A stretch of 5,037 bases of DNA. Origin: Spongiibacteraceae bacterium UBA5047. GTDB lineage: Bacteria > Pseudomonadota > Gammaproteobacteria > Pseudomonadales > Spongiibacteraceae. The stretch spans positions 67,703-72,739 of the forward strand of contig DIBR01000066.1 of the NCBI GenBank assembly GCA_002415025.1, given 5' to 3'. Below are positions 1 through 5,037 of this stretch, one piece after another. Under the pieces are notes generated by a model. It saw nothing but the letters and a program-made list of their open reading frames with translations, ran no database searches and was not told the DNA's origin. The position numbers and the translations under genes were made by a program. How positions within the stretch are numbered: the first letter of the stretch is position 1; every line of letters begins with the position of its first letter.

Positions 1-604
1 CTTCTAATGACTCCACTTCAACTTCCACGGGCTTGCCGGGAGCGATTTGTTTTGCCGTGTTGATTGCCTCAGCTATACCGCCGCAAGCCGCAATATGATT
101 TTCTTTGATAAGAAAGGCATCAAACAAACCAATTCTGTGGTTGTGGCAGCCGCCGCAGGTCACGGCATACTTTTGTGCGGTGCGCAGCCCCGGAATGGTT
201 TTGCGAGTATCAAGTAATTTGACGCCCGTGCCCTCAACCAGATCAGCGTACTTTCGGCAGGTTGTGGCGGTGCCAGACAGTAGCTGGAGGAAGTTGAGAG
301 CGGTGCGTTCGCCGGTCAGCAGGCTTCGCGCAGGGCCGGAGAGCGTAAACAGGACTTGGTTTTCGCTAACCCGCTCGCCGTCGCTGACCAGCCATTCGAC
401 CTTTACGTTTGGGTCGAGCTGGGTAAAAACCTCGTTGACCCAAGCCTGGCCGCAAATGATAGCACTTTCCCGGCTGATCACGCTGGCCTGTGCATAACTG
501 GCTGCCGGCACGAGCTGGGCGGTAATGTCGCCATCGCCAATGTCTTCCTGCAATGCTGTTGTAACGGCGGACTGAATATCTAGCGTAAGTTGCTGCTGGT
601 TCAA
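1..604 (-). CDS. nadC: Nicotinate-nucleotide pyrophosphorylase (quinolinate phosphoribosyltransferase), 3' end cut off by window edge
   Basis: This gene encodes the cytoplasmic enzyme that joins quinolinate to PRPP, releasing pyrophosphate and CO2 to give nicotinate mononucleotide in de novo NAD synthesis. I translated 201 uninterrupted codons from a TTG at 604-602; the family is usually about 280-300 residues, so roughly the last third is outside the window. Family hallmarks are all visible: EDIGDGDIT (20-28), GERTALNFLQ (98-107), LDTRKTIPGLR (131-141), AQKYAV (143-148), NHRIGLFDAFLIKENHI (155-171) and PVEVEVESLE (192-201). By comparison with the characterised mycobacterial enzyme, R100, R134, K135, H156, R157, K167 and E196 fall at the quinolinate/PRPP site with a constant offset of five. 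The usual CGGG before xNHR reads CGGC here (C153). No ATG lies near the N-terminus in this frame, so the TTG with its ribosome binding site is the best start. It is transcribed divergently from the DUF1631 gene. Confidence 0.97.
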   Translation of the reverse strand, partial: MNQQQLTLDIQSAVTTALQEDIGDGDITAQLVPAASYAQASVISRESAIICGQAWVNEVFTQLDPNVKVEWLVSDGERVSENQVLFTLSGPARSLLTGERTALNFLQLLSGTATTCRKYADLVEGTGVKLLDTRKTIPGLRTAQKYAVTCGGCHNHRIGLFDAFLIKENHIAACGGIAEAINTAKQIAPGKPVEVEVESLE

Positions 605-612
605 AATATTGT

Positions 613-618
613 TCCTTT
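613..618 (-). promoter_or_regulatory. Ribosome binding site that sets the TTG start of nadC
   Basis: On the minus strand the sequence AAAGGA is followed by eight bases and then TTG (604-602), in frame with the conserved nadC protein. This is ideal Shine-Dalgarno spacing. The only other in-frame candidate, an ATT codon directly upstream, would be a very rare start. Confidence 0.7.
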
Positions 619-629
619 TGGGGCGCTAA

Positions 630-638
630 ATTCTAGCA
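630..638 (-). promoter_or_regulatory. Extended -10 promoter candidate for nadC
   Basis: Read on the minus strand, positions 638-630 are TGCTAGAAT: a TGn extension followed by TAGAAT, five of six matches to the sigma-70 -10 box. No good -35 box is seen 16-18 bases upstream, as is common for extended -10 promoters. Transcription would start near position 623, giving a leader of about 20 bases that just contains the AAAGGA ribosome binding site. This is inference from consensus matching. Confidence 0.45.
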
Positions 639-658
639 GCATCCTGATTGGGAAAACA

Positions 659-673
659 GGGCCTGAAAGGCCC
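659..673. repeat. GC-rich hairpin upstream of nadC
   Basis: GGGCCT (659-664) and AGGCCC (668-673) form a perfect six-base-pair stem with a three-base loop. Read on the minus strand it is followed by TGTTTTCCC, a weak T tract, so it could act as a weak terminator that stops leftward antisense transcription just before the nadC promoter. The stem is short and the T tract poor, so it may have no function. Confidence 0.3.
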
Positions 674-739
674 CTAAGCAGGGCTTTCGGGGGCGGTAAG
701 TACAACTACGAGTGCCCTCGACGCGGCGTCTGGCATATA

Positions 740-751
740 ACTGTACACAGT
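740..751. promoter_or_regulatory. 12-bp dyad, possible operator
   Basis: ACTGT (740-744) and ACAGT (747-751) are perfect inverted repeats around a two-base centre. The position, over 100 bp upstream of both promoter candidates, would suit an activator or a distal operator. The spacing is too short for a LexA box (CTGT-N8-ACAG), and I cannot name a regulator. Dyads of this size also occur by chance. Confidence 0.2.
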
Positions 752-851
752 GTGGTATTTGGCTTAATTATGACGATTATCAGTGATTTATAGTAACTGC
801 GTCACAGTCGGCGCCATGGTAATGTGACAGAAGTCCCAAAATGAGTGCTAG

Positions 852-880
852 TTGACCTGCGCGCGGCTCTTGGCTACTCT
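852..880 (+). promoter_or_regulatory. Sigma-70-like promoter candidate for the DUF1631 gene
   Basis: TTGACC (852-857) matches five of six bases of the -35 consensus and is followed, after exactly 17 bases, by TACTCT (875-880), a weak -10 box with three matches. Transcription would begin around 887, leaving a leader of about 110 bases before the ATG at 998. The -35 box and spacing are good and the -10 is poor, so this is a tentative call. Confidence 0.35.
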
Positions 881-923
881 TCACCTGCAGATTCCCGGTC
901 GCGCACAGGGTATTCTGCTGGAG

Positions 924-952
924 CGATAAGTTGCACTATTCGGGACGATAAG
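924..952 (+). repeat. Two direct copies of CGATAAG, 22 bp apart
   Basis: Identical seven-base sequences lie at 924-930 and 946-952, start to start 22 bp, close to two turns of the helix. A partial third copy, CGATACG, starts at 971. They lie between the predicted transcription start and the start codon of the DUF1631 gene. Regularly phased direct repeats can be protein binding sites, but no regulator is recognisable and chance is possible. Confidence 0.25.
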
Positions 953-997
953 AATTACGAATAACCACTCCGATACGGTGGATATGAGAAGTAGCAC

Positions 998-3253
998 ATG
1001 AGCAACGACAAGAAAGTAGTTAATATCAGGCCTTCTCCCCGTTCTTCGGAGGGACCGTTGCCTGCGGTGCTTGATAGCCTTTATACACAGGGCTGGCAGT
1101 ATCTTTCCGATCACGTACAAAAACTACTGGATAACGCGGATGACGCGCTGTTCGAGCTTGCTGATCGTGCATTAAATGCAGGCGAACAAAACCTCTATTT
1201 TGAGGCAATGCGGGAGATCCGTGTACACCGCCGTCGCCTTGAAGAAGAATTCCGGTCGCAATTGCTGAACCCCTTCCATGCGCTGCTGGGCGCCGGTCAA
1301 CAGACAGGTGGGTCGCTGTTGCCACTAGAGCTCGTCGATTATGACGACATGGAGGAGCAGGTTGCTGTTGAGAGTATGGCGAGTAAGGCGAGCAAGCGAT
1401 TTGGCCCGCAACTTGCCTCGTTGGCGCGAAGTCTGGAAAGCTGGTCGCAATCCAACGCCACACCTGTGAGTCTGAACGAAAATCAGTTGCCTCTGGGGCC
1501 TTTATCCATATGTGATGCCTTTGCCAAGGCTTCACAGAATCTCGATATCAGCATCAAGCCCAAGCTGGTGCTGTTTAAGCTGTTTGACCGTCACGTGGTC
1601 TCGGAATTTTCCGGTTTGTATGCCGAGCTTGAGTCGAGTTTGAAACGTTCCGGTTTCTACGCTACGGAGCAAAGACCGGCGGAGTCGCCTGCCAGTTTAG
1701 TGCGAGGCAGCAGCGGGGGCGAGCCTGATTACGGCGAGGGTTTGGAAGGTCAGCCGGTTGATGTTGATGAGCTGGCTGAACAAAGCAACACCACTTTATT
1801 TGATGTCCTGAAAAGTCTTTTAACGCTGTCACATGCGGGTGTTGAGGCACAAGCGGAAGCCTCTCCCGGCGGTAAGATACAGCTATCGCGCAGTTCTTTG
1901 ATGTCCGTTCTGCAGGAGTTGCAGGGGTCCCAGTTGGAGCGGCTATCGGTGCGTGGTACGCACGTTATGCAAGGCGCGGAATTGACAGCATTGCCTTCGG
2001 ATCTGGCCGAGCGCCTGCGCGGTGTGAGCCGTGAGATTCTCGACGAGTCAGACGAGACGCTAGCGCAGCGTGACTTTGATGTTATCAACCTCGTGTCGCT
2101 ATTGTTTCAGTATATTCTGGAAGACGAGAGCCTGGCCGGGCCGATGAAGGGGCTGATAGCGCACCTGCAAATTCCTGTACTGAAAGCTGCGATGGTGGAC
2201 AAGCGCTTCTTCAGTAAGGAAGGTCACCCGGCACGCTTGCTCTTGAATACGATTGCCGATGCTTGCCTTGGTTGGCAGGCACACGGGGATTGCGAGGACG
2301 ATCCGCTCTATATTGAAATTGATAGTCTGGTGAAGCATGTGCTTTCGACGGCAGATGGCAGCCCGGATGTTTTTCAGGAAGCCCTCGACGATTTTACAGG
2401 CTATCTGGAACAGGAGCGCCGCAAAGCGGATATCATCACGAAGCGCGTGCTGGATGCACAAGGCGGCAAGGAAGCAGCGGAAATGGCACGGAATGCAGTT
2501 GATAAATTATTGAAAGAGAAACTGGCGTCACAGCCGGTGCCTGACGCCCTGCGAACGCTTATGGAAGACGGCTGGAGCAAGGTGCTGTACCTTCAGTATG
2601 TTCAACAAGGTGAAGACAGCGAAGCTTGGAAATCTGCGCTCAAAGTCGTTGATAATTTACTTTGGAGTGTCGAGCCGGTGAGTGGCGCGGGTCACCGTGA
2701 AAAATTGTTGTCTGAACTGCCTCCCATGCTTGAACAATTGCGCAATGGATTGAATCAGATTGGTTACAACCCCTTTGATTTGAAAGCGCAGTTGCAGCAA
2801 CTCGAAGAAGTGCATCTGGATCGTCTTAAAAAGGCGGATGCGGAAACGGAAAGTGCTGTTACTGAAGAGACGGCTCCGTTGGATCACGATATCGATTTGG
2901 ATCAACTCGACGCTTCATTGGCTGAGTCTCTGGGCGAAACGGCGGTAGTCGGTGCGAAAGAACTGGACGAAGCCTCCCGTCGACTGGCGCGCTTGCAGGT
3001 TGGAACGTGGGTAGAATTTCAGCTGCGGGAAGCCAAGCCTTTACGTTGCCGCCTTGCGGCAGTCATCGCGAGTACCGGCCGGCATATTTTTGTGAACCGG
3101 TCTGGCATGAAAGTGGCAGAACATGAGAAGGACGAATTGGTGCGGATGCTCGCGACAGACGAACTTTCGCTGCTGGATGATGGCATGCTGTTTGACCGCG
3201 CGCTGGAATCGGTGATCAGCAACCTGCGTGATATGAAAGACAAGCCGGTATAA
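998..3253 (+). CDS. DUF1631 family protein of unknown function
   Basis: This is a complete 751-residue protein matching the conserved DUF1631 pattern of gammaproteobacteria; its biochemical role is not established. It has no signal peptide or membrane segment, so it should be cytoplasmic. The N-terminal helical part holds the family-like stretch with DNADDALFELADRA (45-58), EQNLYFEAMREIRVHRRR (63-80) and E82-F85. A Gly/Pro/acidic low-complexity linker lies at about 224-264, then a long helical middle ending near 610 that includes a charged stretch around EQERRKADIITKRV. A second acidic linker (611-660) leads to a compact C-terminal domain (about 661-740) with RRLAR (661-665), VGTWVEF (668-674), HIFVNRSGMKV (696-706) and LFDRALESVI (731-740), which resembles a degenerate PilZ beta-barrel (inference). 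The ATG at 998 has an AGAAG-like ribosome binding site six bases upstream. The gene ends 31 bases before a strong terminator, so it is probably monocistronic. The nadC-DUF1631-ampD order also occurs in Pseudomonas. Confidence 0.9.
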   Translation: MSNDKKVVNIRPSPRSSEGPLPAVLDSLYTQGWQYLSDHVQKLLDNADDALFELADRALNAGEQNLYFEAMREIRVHRRRLEEEFRSQLLNPFHALLGAGQQTGGSLLPLELVDYDDMEEQVAVESMASKASKRFGPQLASLARSLESWSQSNATPVSLNENQLPLGPLSICDAFAKASQNLDISIKPKLVLFKLFDRHVVSEFSGLYAELESSLKRSGFYATEQRPAESPASLVRGSSGGEPDYGEGLEGQPVDVDELAEQSNTTLFDVLKSLLTLSHAGVEAQAEASPGGKIQLSRSSLMSVLQELQGSQLERLSVRGTHVMQGAELTALPSDLAERLRGVSREILDESDETLAQRDFDVINLVSLLFQYILEDESLAGPMKGLIAHLQIPVLKAAMVDKRFFSKEGHPARLLLNTIADACLGWQAHGDCEDDPLYIEIDSLVKHVLSTADGSPDVFQEALDDFTGYLEQERRKADIITKRVLDAQGGKEAAEMARNAVDKLLKEKLASQPVPDALRTLMEDGWSKVLYLQYVQQGEDSEAWKSALKVVDNLLWSVEPVSGAGHREKLLSELPPMLEQLRNGLNQIGYNPFDLKAQLQQLEEVHLDRLKKADAETESAVTEETAPLDHDIDLDQLDASLAESLGETAVVGAKELDEASRRLARLQVGTWVEFQLREAKPLRCRLAAVIASTGRHIFVNRSGMKVAEHEKDELVRMLATDELSLLDDGMLFDRALESVISNLRDMKDKPV

Positions 3254-3283
3254 CCTCAGTCCTGACCATTAGTTCCCAGTATA

Positions 3284-3314
3284 GCGGGCCGCCTTGAGCG
3301 GCCCGTTTTTGTTT
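3284..3314 (+). terminator. Rho-independent terminator after the DUF1631 gene
   Basis: CGGGCCGC (3285-3292), a five-base loop CTTGA and GCGGCCCG (3298-3305) form a perfect eight-base-pair GC-rich stem. It is followed at once by TTTTTGTTT. It begins about 30 bases after the stop codon at 3251-3253 and separates this gene from ampD. Confidence 0.93.
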
Positions 3315-3341
3315 GTGCCTGAGCAATAGGCTTCGTACTAT
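3313..3341 (+). promoter_or_regulatory. Promoter candidate for ampD, overlapping the terminator tail
   Basis: TTGTGC (3313-3318) followed after exactly 17 bases by TACTAT (3336-3341) resembles a sigma-70 promoter, with three and four of six consensus matches. Transcription would start near 3348, giving a leader of about 40 bases. The preceding terminator makes a separate ampD promoter necessary in this short gap, which supports the call although the boxes are imperfect. Confidence 0.4.
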
Positions 3342-3377
3342 AGCGGTATCGACAAGGCGAAGCGTCAATTGGCTAAC

Positions 3378-3382
3378 AGGAA
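3378..3382 (+). promoter_or_regulatory. Ribosome binding site that sets the ampD start
   Basis: AGGAA lies five bases before ATG 3388. It favours this start over the in-frame upstream TTG at 3313, which sits in the terminator's T tract and has no binding site of its own. Confidence 0.75.
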
Positions 3383-3387
3383 TTCAG

Positions 3388-3933
3388 ATGCAGACGATTG
3401 ATGGCGGCTGGTTGGCACAAGCGGAGCACTGTCTCTCTCCGAATTACGGCGAGCGACCGCATAACGTAGCGATCAGCTTGCTGGTTATCCACAATATCAG
3501 CCTGCCCCCAGGCCAGTTTGGCGGGACGCATATACGCGAGCTATTCTGCAACCGGCTGGACTGCGGCGCTCACCCGGATTTTAATGACCTTGACGGACTG
3601 CGGGTCTCGTCGCACCTGCTGATTAACCGTGATGGAGAGCTCTGCCAGTTTGTATCATTTCTCGACCGGGCCTGGCATGCAGGAGAGTCAGATTTTCAGG
3701 GGCGTTCCAACTGCAACGACTTCAGCATTGGTATCGAGCTGGAGGGAACCGACGATCTGCCTTATACGGATCAACAATACGACAGCCTGGTTCAGGTGAC
3801 AAAAACATTACAAAACCACTATCCTCTGATTTCCTCCGGGCGTATCGTTGGCCATTGCGACATAGCGCCGGGGCGAAAAACTGACCCCGGCCCTGCCTTT
3901 GATTGGCATCGCTATAAAAAATTACTGGGCTGA
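3388..3933 (+). CDS. ampD: 1,6-anhydro-N-acetylmuramyl-L-alanine amidase AmpD
   Basis: AmpD is a cytoplasmic zinc amidase that cuts the bond between 1,6-anhydroMurNAc and L-alanine in recycled muropeptides; in species with AmpR and AmpC, losing it derepresses the beta-lactamase. The 181-residue protein is close to the usual 180-190 and forms one amidase_2 domain. Visible family motifs are SPNYGERP (17-24), LLVIHNISLPPGQFGG (31-46), VSSHLLINRDGEL (73-85), AWHAGES (95-101), FSIGIELEG (112-120) and IVGHCDIAPGRKTDPGPAFDW (153-173). By family comparison H35, H156 and D166 bind zinc, E117 is the catalytic glutamate and K164 the conserved lysine; none is missing. There is no signal peptide, which fits AmpD rather than periplasmic AmiD-type enzymes. 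I chose ATG 3388 because AGGAA ends five bases upstream and the family N-terminus begins there; the same frame is open upstream to a TTG in the terminator tail, but those residues are not family-like. ampE follows after 33 bases. Confidence 0.97.
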   Translation: MQTIDGGWLAQAEHCLSPNYGERPHNVAISLLVIHNISLPPGQFGGTHIRELFCNRLDCGAHPDFNDLDGLRVSSHLLINRDGELCQFVSFLDRAWHAGESDFQGRSNCNDFSIGIELEGTDDLPYTDQQYDSLVQVTKTLQNHYPLISSGRIVGHCDIAPGRKTDPGPAFDWHRYKKLLG

Positions 3934-3966
3934 CTTTAGCGGACAGAACACAGACTAGGTTCACTT

Positions 3967-4818
3967 ATGGAATTTTTGGCGGTTATTACAGTTCTCGTTG
4001 CCATGCAGGTTTGGGGGAATGGCGGGGTTGTGCAGCGTGACACCTGGCTGGATGACCTCTACCTGAGACTGAAAAGTATAGGAAATCCACAGCTTAGGCT
4101 CGCCGCACTCATTCTTTTACCGGTACTGCTTGTACTGATCGTGCAGGGAATATTGAGCGGTGTGATGTGGGGCCTGCCGTTGTTGCTCTTCTATATAGCC
4201 GTGTTGCTTTACAGTCTTGGCCGCGGCGATTTTAGTATGCAGTTAAAGCTCTATTACGAGGCTTGGGATCGGGGGGATCTCGAGGCGTCCTACCAACAGG
4301 CCAGGGAGCTGGAAGCCTTCGACGGGGCTGCAGCGCTGGGCAATGCCAGAGACCTGCACGACAATGTAAGGGCTGCAATTTTCTATCAGGGATTTGAGCG
4401 CTGGTTTTCGGTCGTGTTCTGGTTCGTCATATTGGGCCCTGCGGCTGCGCTTGCTTACCGGCTGTTCAAAATTATTTCGCAAAAACCTGAAACGGGTGAA
4501 GACGAACAGTCAATTCTCGACAATGCTGTGTATTTTGCAGAGTGGCTGCCCGCGCGGCTATTGAGTTTTACCTTTGCGGTTGCTGGCAATTTTGAGCGTT
4601 GCATTGGTGTTTGTCGTGAGCAATTTTTGGAACAAACCCCCGCAGTCAACCTGCTGGATACCTGCGGCCAGCTTGCCATATCCCATCCGATTCCGGAGCA
4701 GGGCAGCGACGAAGAGTTCAGGGAGCAAGCCTCCAGAGAACTGCATTCCTCCCAGCAGCTTCTCTATCGCAGTGTGTTGAGTTGGGTAATCGTTTTGGCG
4801 GTGTTGCAGCTTATCTAG
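3967..4818 (+). CDS. ampE: AmpE, inner-membrane regulatory signalling protein
   Basis: AmpE is the membrane partner encoded next to AmpD in many gammaproteobacteria. It was proposed as a sensor or transducer in beta-lactamase induction, but its molecular activity is not settled. The 283 residues match the length of E. coli AmpE (284). Hydrophobic segments lie at about 1-16, 45-64, 66-84, 147-166 and 266-283, so it is a polytopic inner-membrane protein. Family-like motifs are YSLGRGDF (82-89), the ERWFSVVFWFVILGPAAALAYRL block (144-166) and EWLPARLLSFTFAVAGNF (192-209). A conserved charged loop (about 90-140) separates the second and third membrane regions and contains an EAWDRGDL-like stretch. 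A weak TAGGT ribosome binding site lies seven bases before the ATG. It follows ampD by 33 bases and precedes the kinase gene by 23 bases, with no terminator in either gap, which suggests one transcript. Confidence 0.93.
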   Translation: MEFLAVITVLVAMQVWGNGGVVQRDTWLDDLYLRLKSIGNPQLRLAALILLPVLLVLIVQGILSGVMWGLPLLLFYIAVLLYSLGRGDFSMQLKLYYEAWDRGDLEASYQQARELEAFDGAAALGNARDLHDNVRAAIFYQGFERWFSVVFWFVILGPAAALAYRLFKIISQKPETGEDEQSILDNAVYFAEWLPARLLSFTFAVAGNFERCIGVCREQFLEQTPAVNLLDTCGQLAISHPIPEQGSDEEFREQASRELHSSQQLLYRSVLSWVIVLAVLQLI

Positions 4819-4841
4819 TACGGCCGGCAGGTGGGCTACCC

Positions 4842-5037
4842 ATGCGCATAGGAATCGATCTGGGCGGTACCAAGATAGAAGCTGTCGTTATGTCAGCAGA
4901 GGGCGAGATTGTTCTGCGTCGCCGGATTCCCTCGCCCGCTGAAAATTATATCCGTATTGTCGATGCCATTGTGGACCTCGTCGCTACACTCGAAGGTGAG
5001 TTGGGTGCCGCCTGTCAGATTGGCATTGGTACTCCCG
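4842..5037 (+). CDS. ROK-family sugar kinase (fructokinase Mak-like), N-terminus only
   Basis: ROK kinases phosphorylate free hexoses or N-acetylhexosamines with ATP in the cytoplasm. The first 65 codons are in the window; family members are about 300 residues, so most of the gene lies beyond the right edge. The start MRIGIDLGGTKIE is the N-terminal phosphate-binding loop of the ASKHA/ROK fold, and RRRIPSPAENY (26-36) and IGIGTP (60-65) match the first lobe. The opening is closer to E. coli Mak (fructokinase) than to NagK as I remember them, but the substrate-determining residues and the zinc-binding motif are not in view, so no symbol is given. An AGGTGGG ribosome binding site at 4829-4835 lies six bases before the ATG. 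The gene follows ampE by 23 bases and is probably co-transcribed with ampDE. Confidence 0.9.
   Translation, partial: MRIGIDLGGTKIEAVVMSAEGEIVLRRRIPSPAENYIRIVDAIVDLVATLEGELGAACQIGIGTP

Larger units (their letters stand above)
605..997. other. Divergent intergenic control region between nadC and the DUF1631 gene
   Basis: These 393 bases lie between two outward-facing genes. I see no coding region with family-like residues, no tRNA cloverleaf and no strong intrinsic terminator. The region holds the extended -10 candidate for nadC, a small GC-rich hairpin (659-673), a 12-bp dyad (740-751), an inverted pair of six-base sequences (801-806 and 823-828), a sigma-70-like promoter facing right (852-880) and two copies of CGATAAG (924-952). 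It probably controls both genes. Its length would also allow an undetected small RNA, for which I have no positive evidence. Confidence 0.6.

Noticed and set aside
105..583. Plus-strand open frames of 130 and 75 codons inside nadC
   Set aside because: The minus-strand NadC translation has all family motifs; these are antisense shadows of it.
659..700. Rho-independent terminator on the plus strand
   Set aside because: The GGGCCT/AGGCCC hairpin is not followed by a T tract in that direction and no plus-strand gene ends there.
740..751. LexA (SOS) box
   Set aside because: CTGT and ACAG are separated by only two bases, while the LexA operator needs about eight.
590..793. Plus-strand open frame of 67 codons across the nadC start and control region
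   Set aside because: It overlaps the nadC N-terminus and promoter candidate on the other strand, has no ribosome binding site and shows no family-like residues.
1026..1535. Minus-strand open frame of 169 codons inside the DUF1631 gene
   Set aside because: It is antisense to a well-supported coding region, is rich in H, R and Q as expected for shadow frames, and has no recognisable domain.
3313..3387. N-terminal extension of ampD to a TTG start
   Set aside because: The TTG lies in the terminator T tract, there is no ribosome binding site, and the extra 25 residues are not part of AmpD, whereas ATG 3388 has AGGAA at good spacing.
4574..4780. Plus-strand open frame of 68 codons inside ampE
   Set aside because: It is fully contained in ampE in another frame; AmpE motifs continue without a break through this stretch, so there is no frameshift.
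1..5037. Mobile element, CRISPR array, tRNA, phage or defence system
   Set aside because: No terminal inverted repeats, spaced direct-repeat arrays, cloverleaf structures, transposase or defence-type proteins were seen; gene content is housekeeping.

Overview
The window (about 5 kb, moderately GC-rich) looks like core chromosome of a gammaproteobacterium. From memory, the divergent order nadC < > DUF1631 gene - ampD - ampE matches the Pseudomonas aeruginosa PA4524-PA4521 neighbourhood. A Pseudomonadales or Cellvibrionales-type marine or soil bacterium fits best, but the genus cannot be fixed from the sequence alone. There is no sign of mobile elements, tRNA or rRNA genes, CRISPR arrays or phage genes.

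Layout. Positions 604-1, minus strand: the first 201 codons of nadC (quinolinate phosphoribosyltransferase, NAD synthesis), running off the left edge. It starts at a TTG behind a good ribosome binding site and an extended -10 promoter. Positions 605-997: a 393-bp divergent control region with no credible gene but with promoter candidates and small repeats. Positions 998-3253, plus strand: a complete 751-residue DUF1631 protein of unknown function. Positions 3284-3314: a strong intrinsic terminator. Positions 3388-3933: ampD, the cytoplasmic anhydro-muropeptide amidase, with all zinc and catalytic residues present. Positions 3967-4818: ampE, a polytopic inner-membrane protein. From 4842 to the right edge: the N-terminus of a ROK-family sugar kinase most like Mak/fructokinase.

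Working together. ampD, ampE and the ROK kinase are co-directional with gaps of 33 and 23 bp and no terminator between them, so they probably form one transcript. AmpD removes the stem peptide from recycled 1,6-anhydro-muropeptides and so links wall recycling to beta-lactamase control in bacteria that have AmpR/AmpC. The terminator separates the DUF1631 gene from this group, and a promoter candidate starting in the terminator's T tract could drive ampD independently.

I found no convincing new multi-gene system. The least understood items are the DUF1631 protein, whose C-terminus has a degenerate PilZ-like appearance, and the kinase placed beside the recycling genes.
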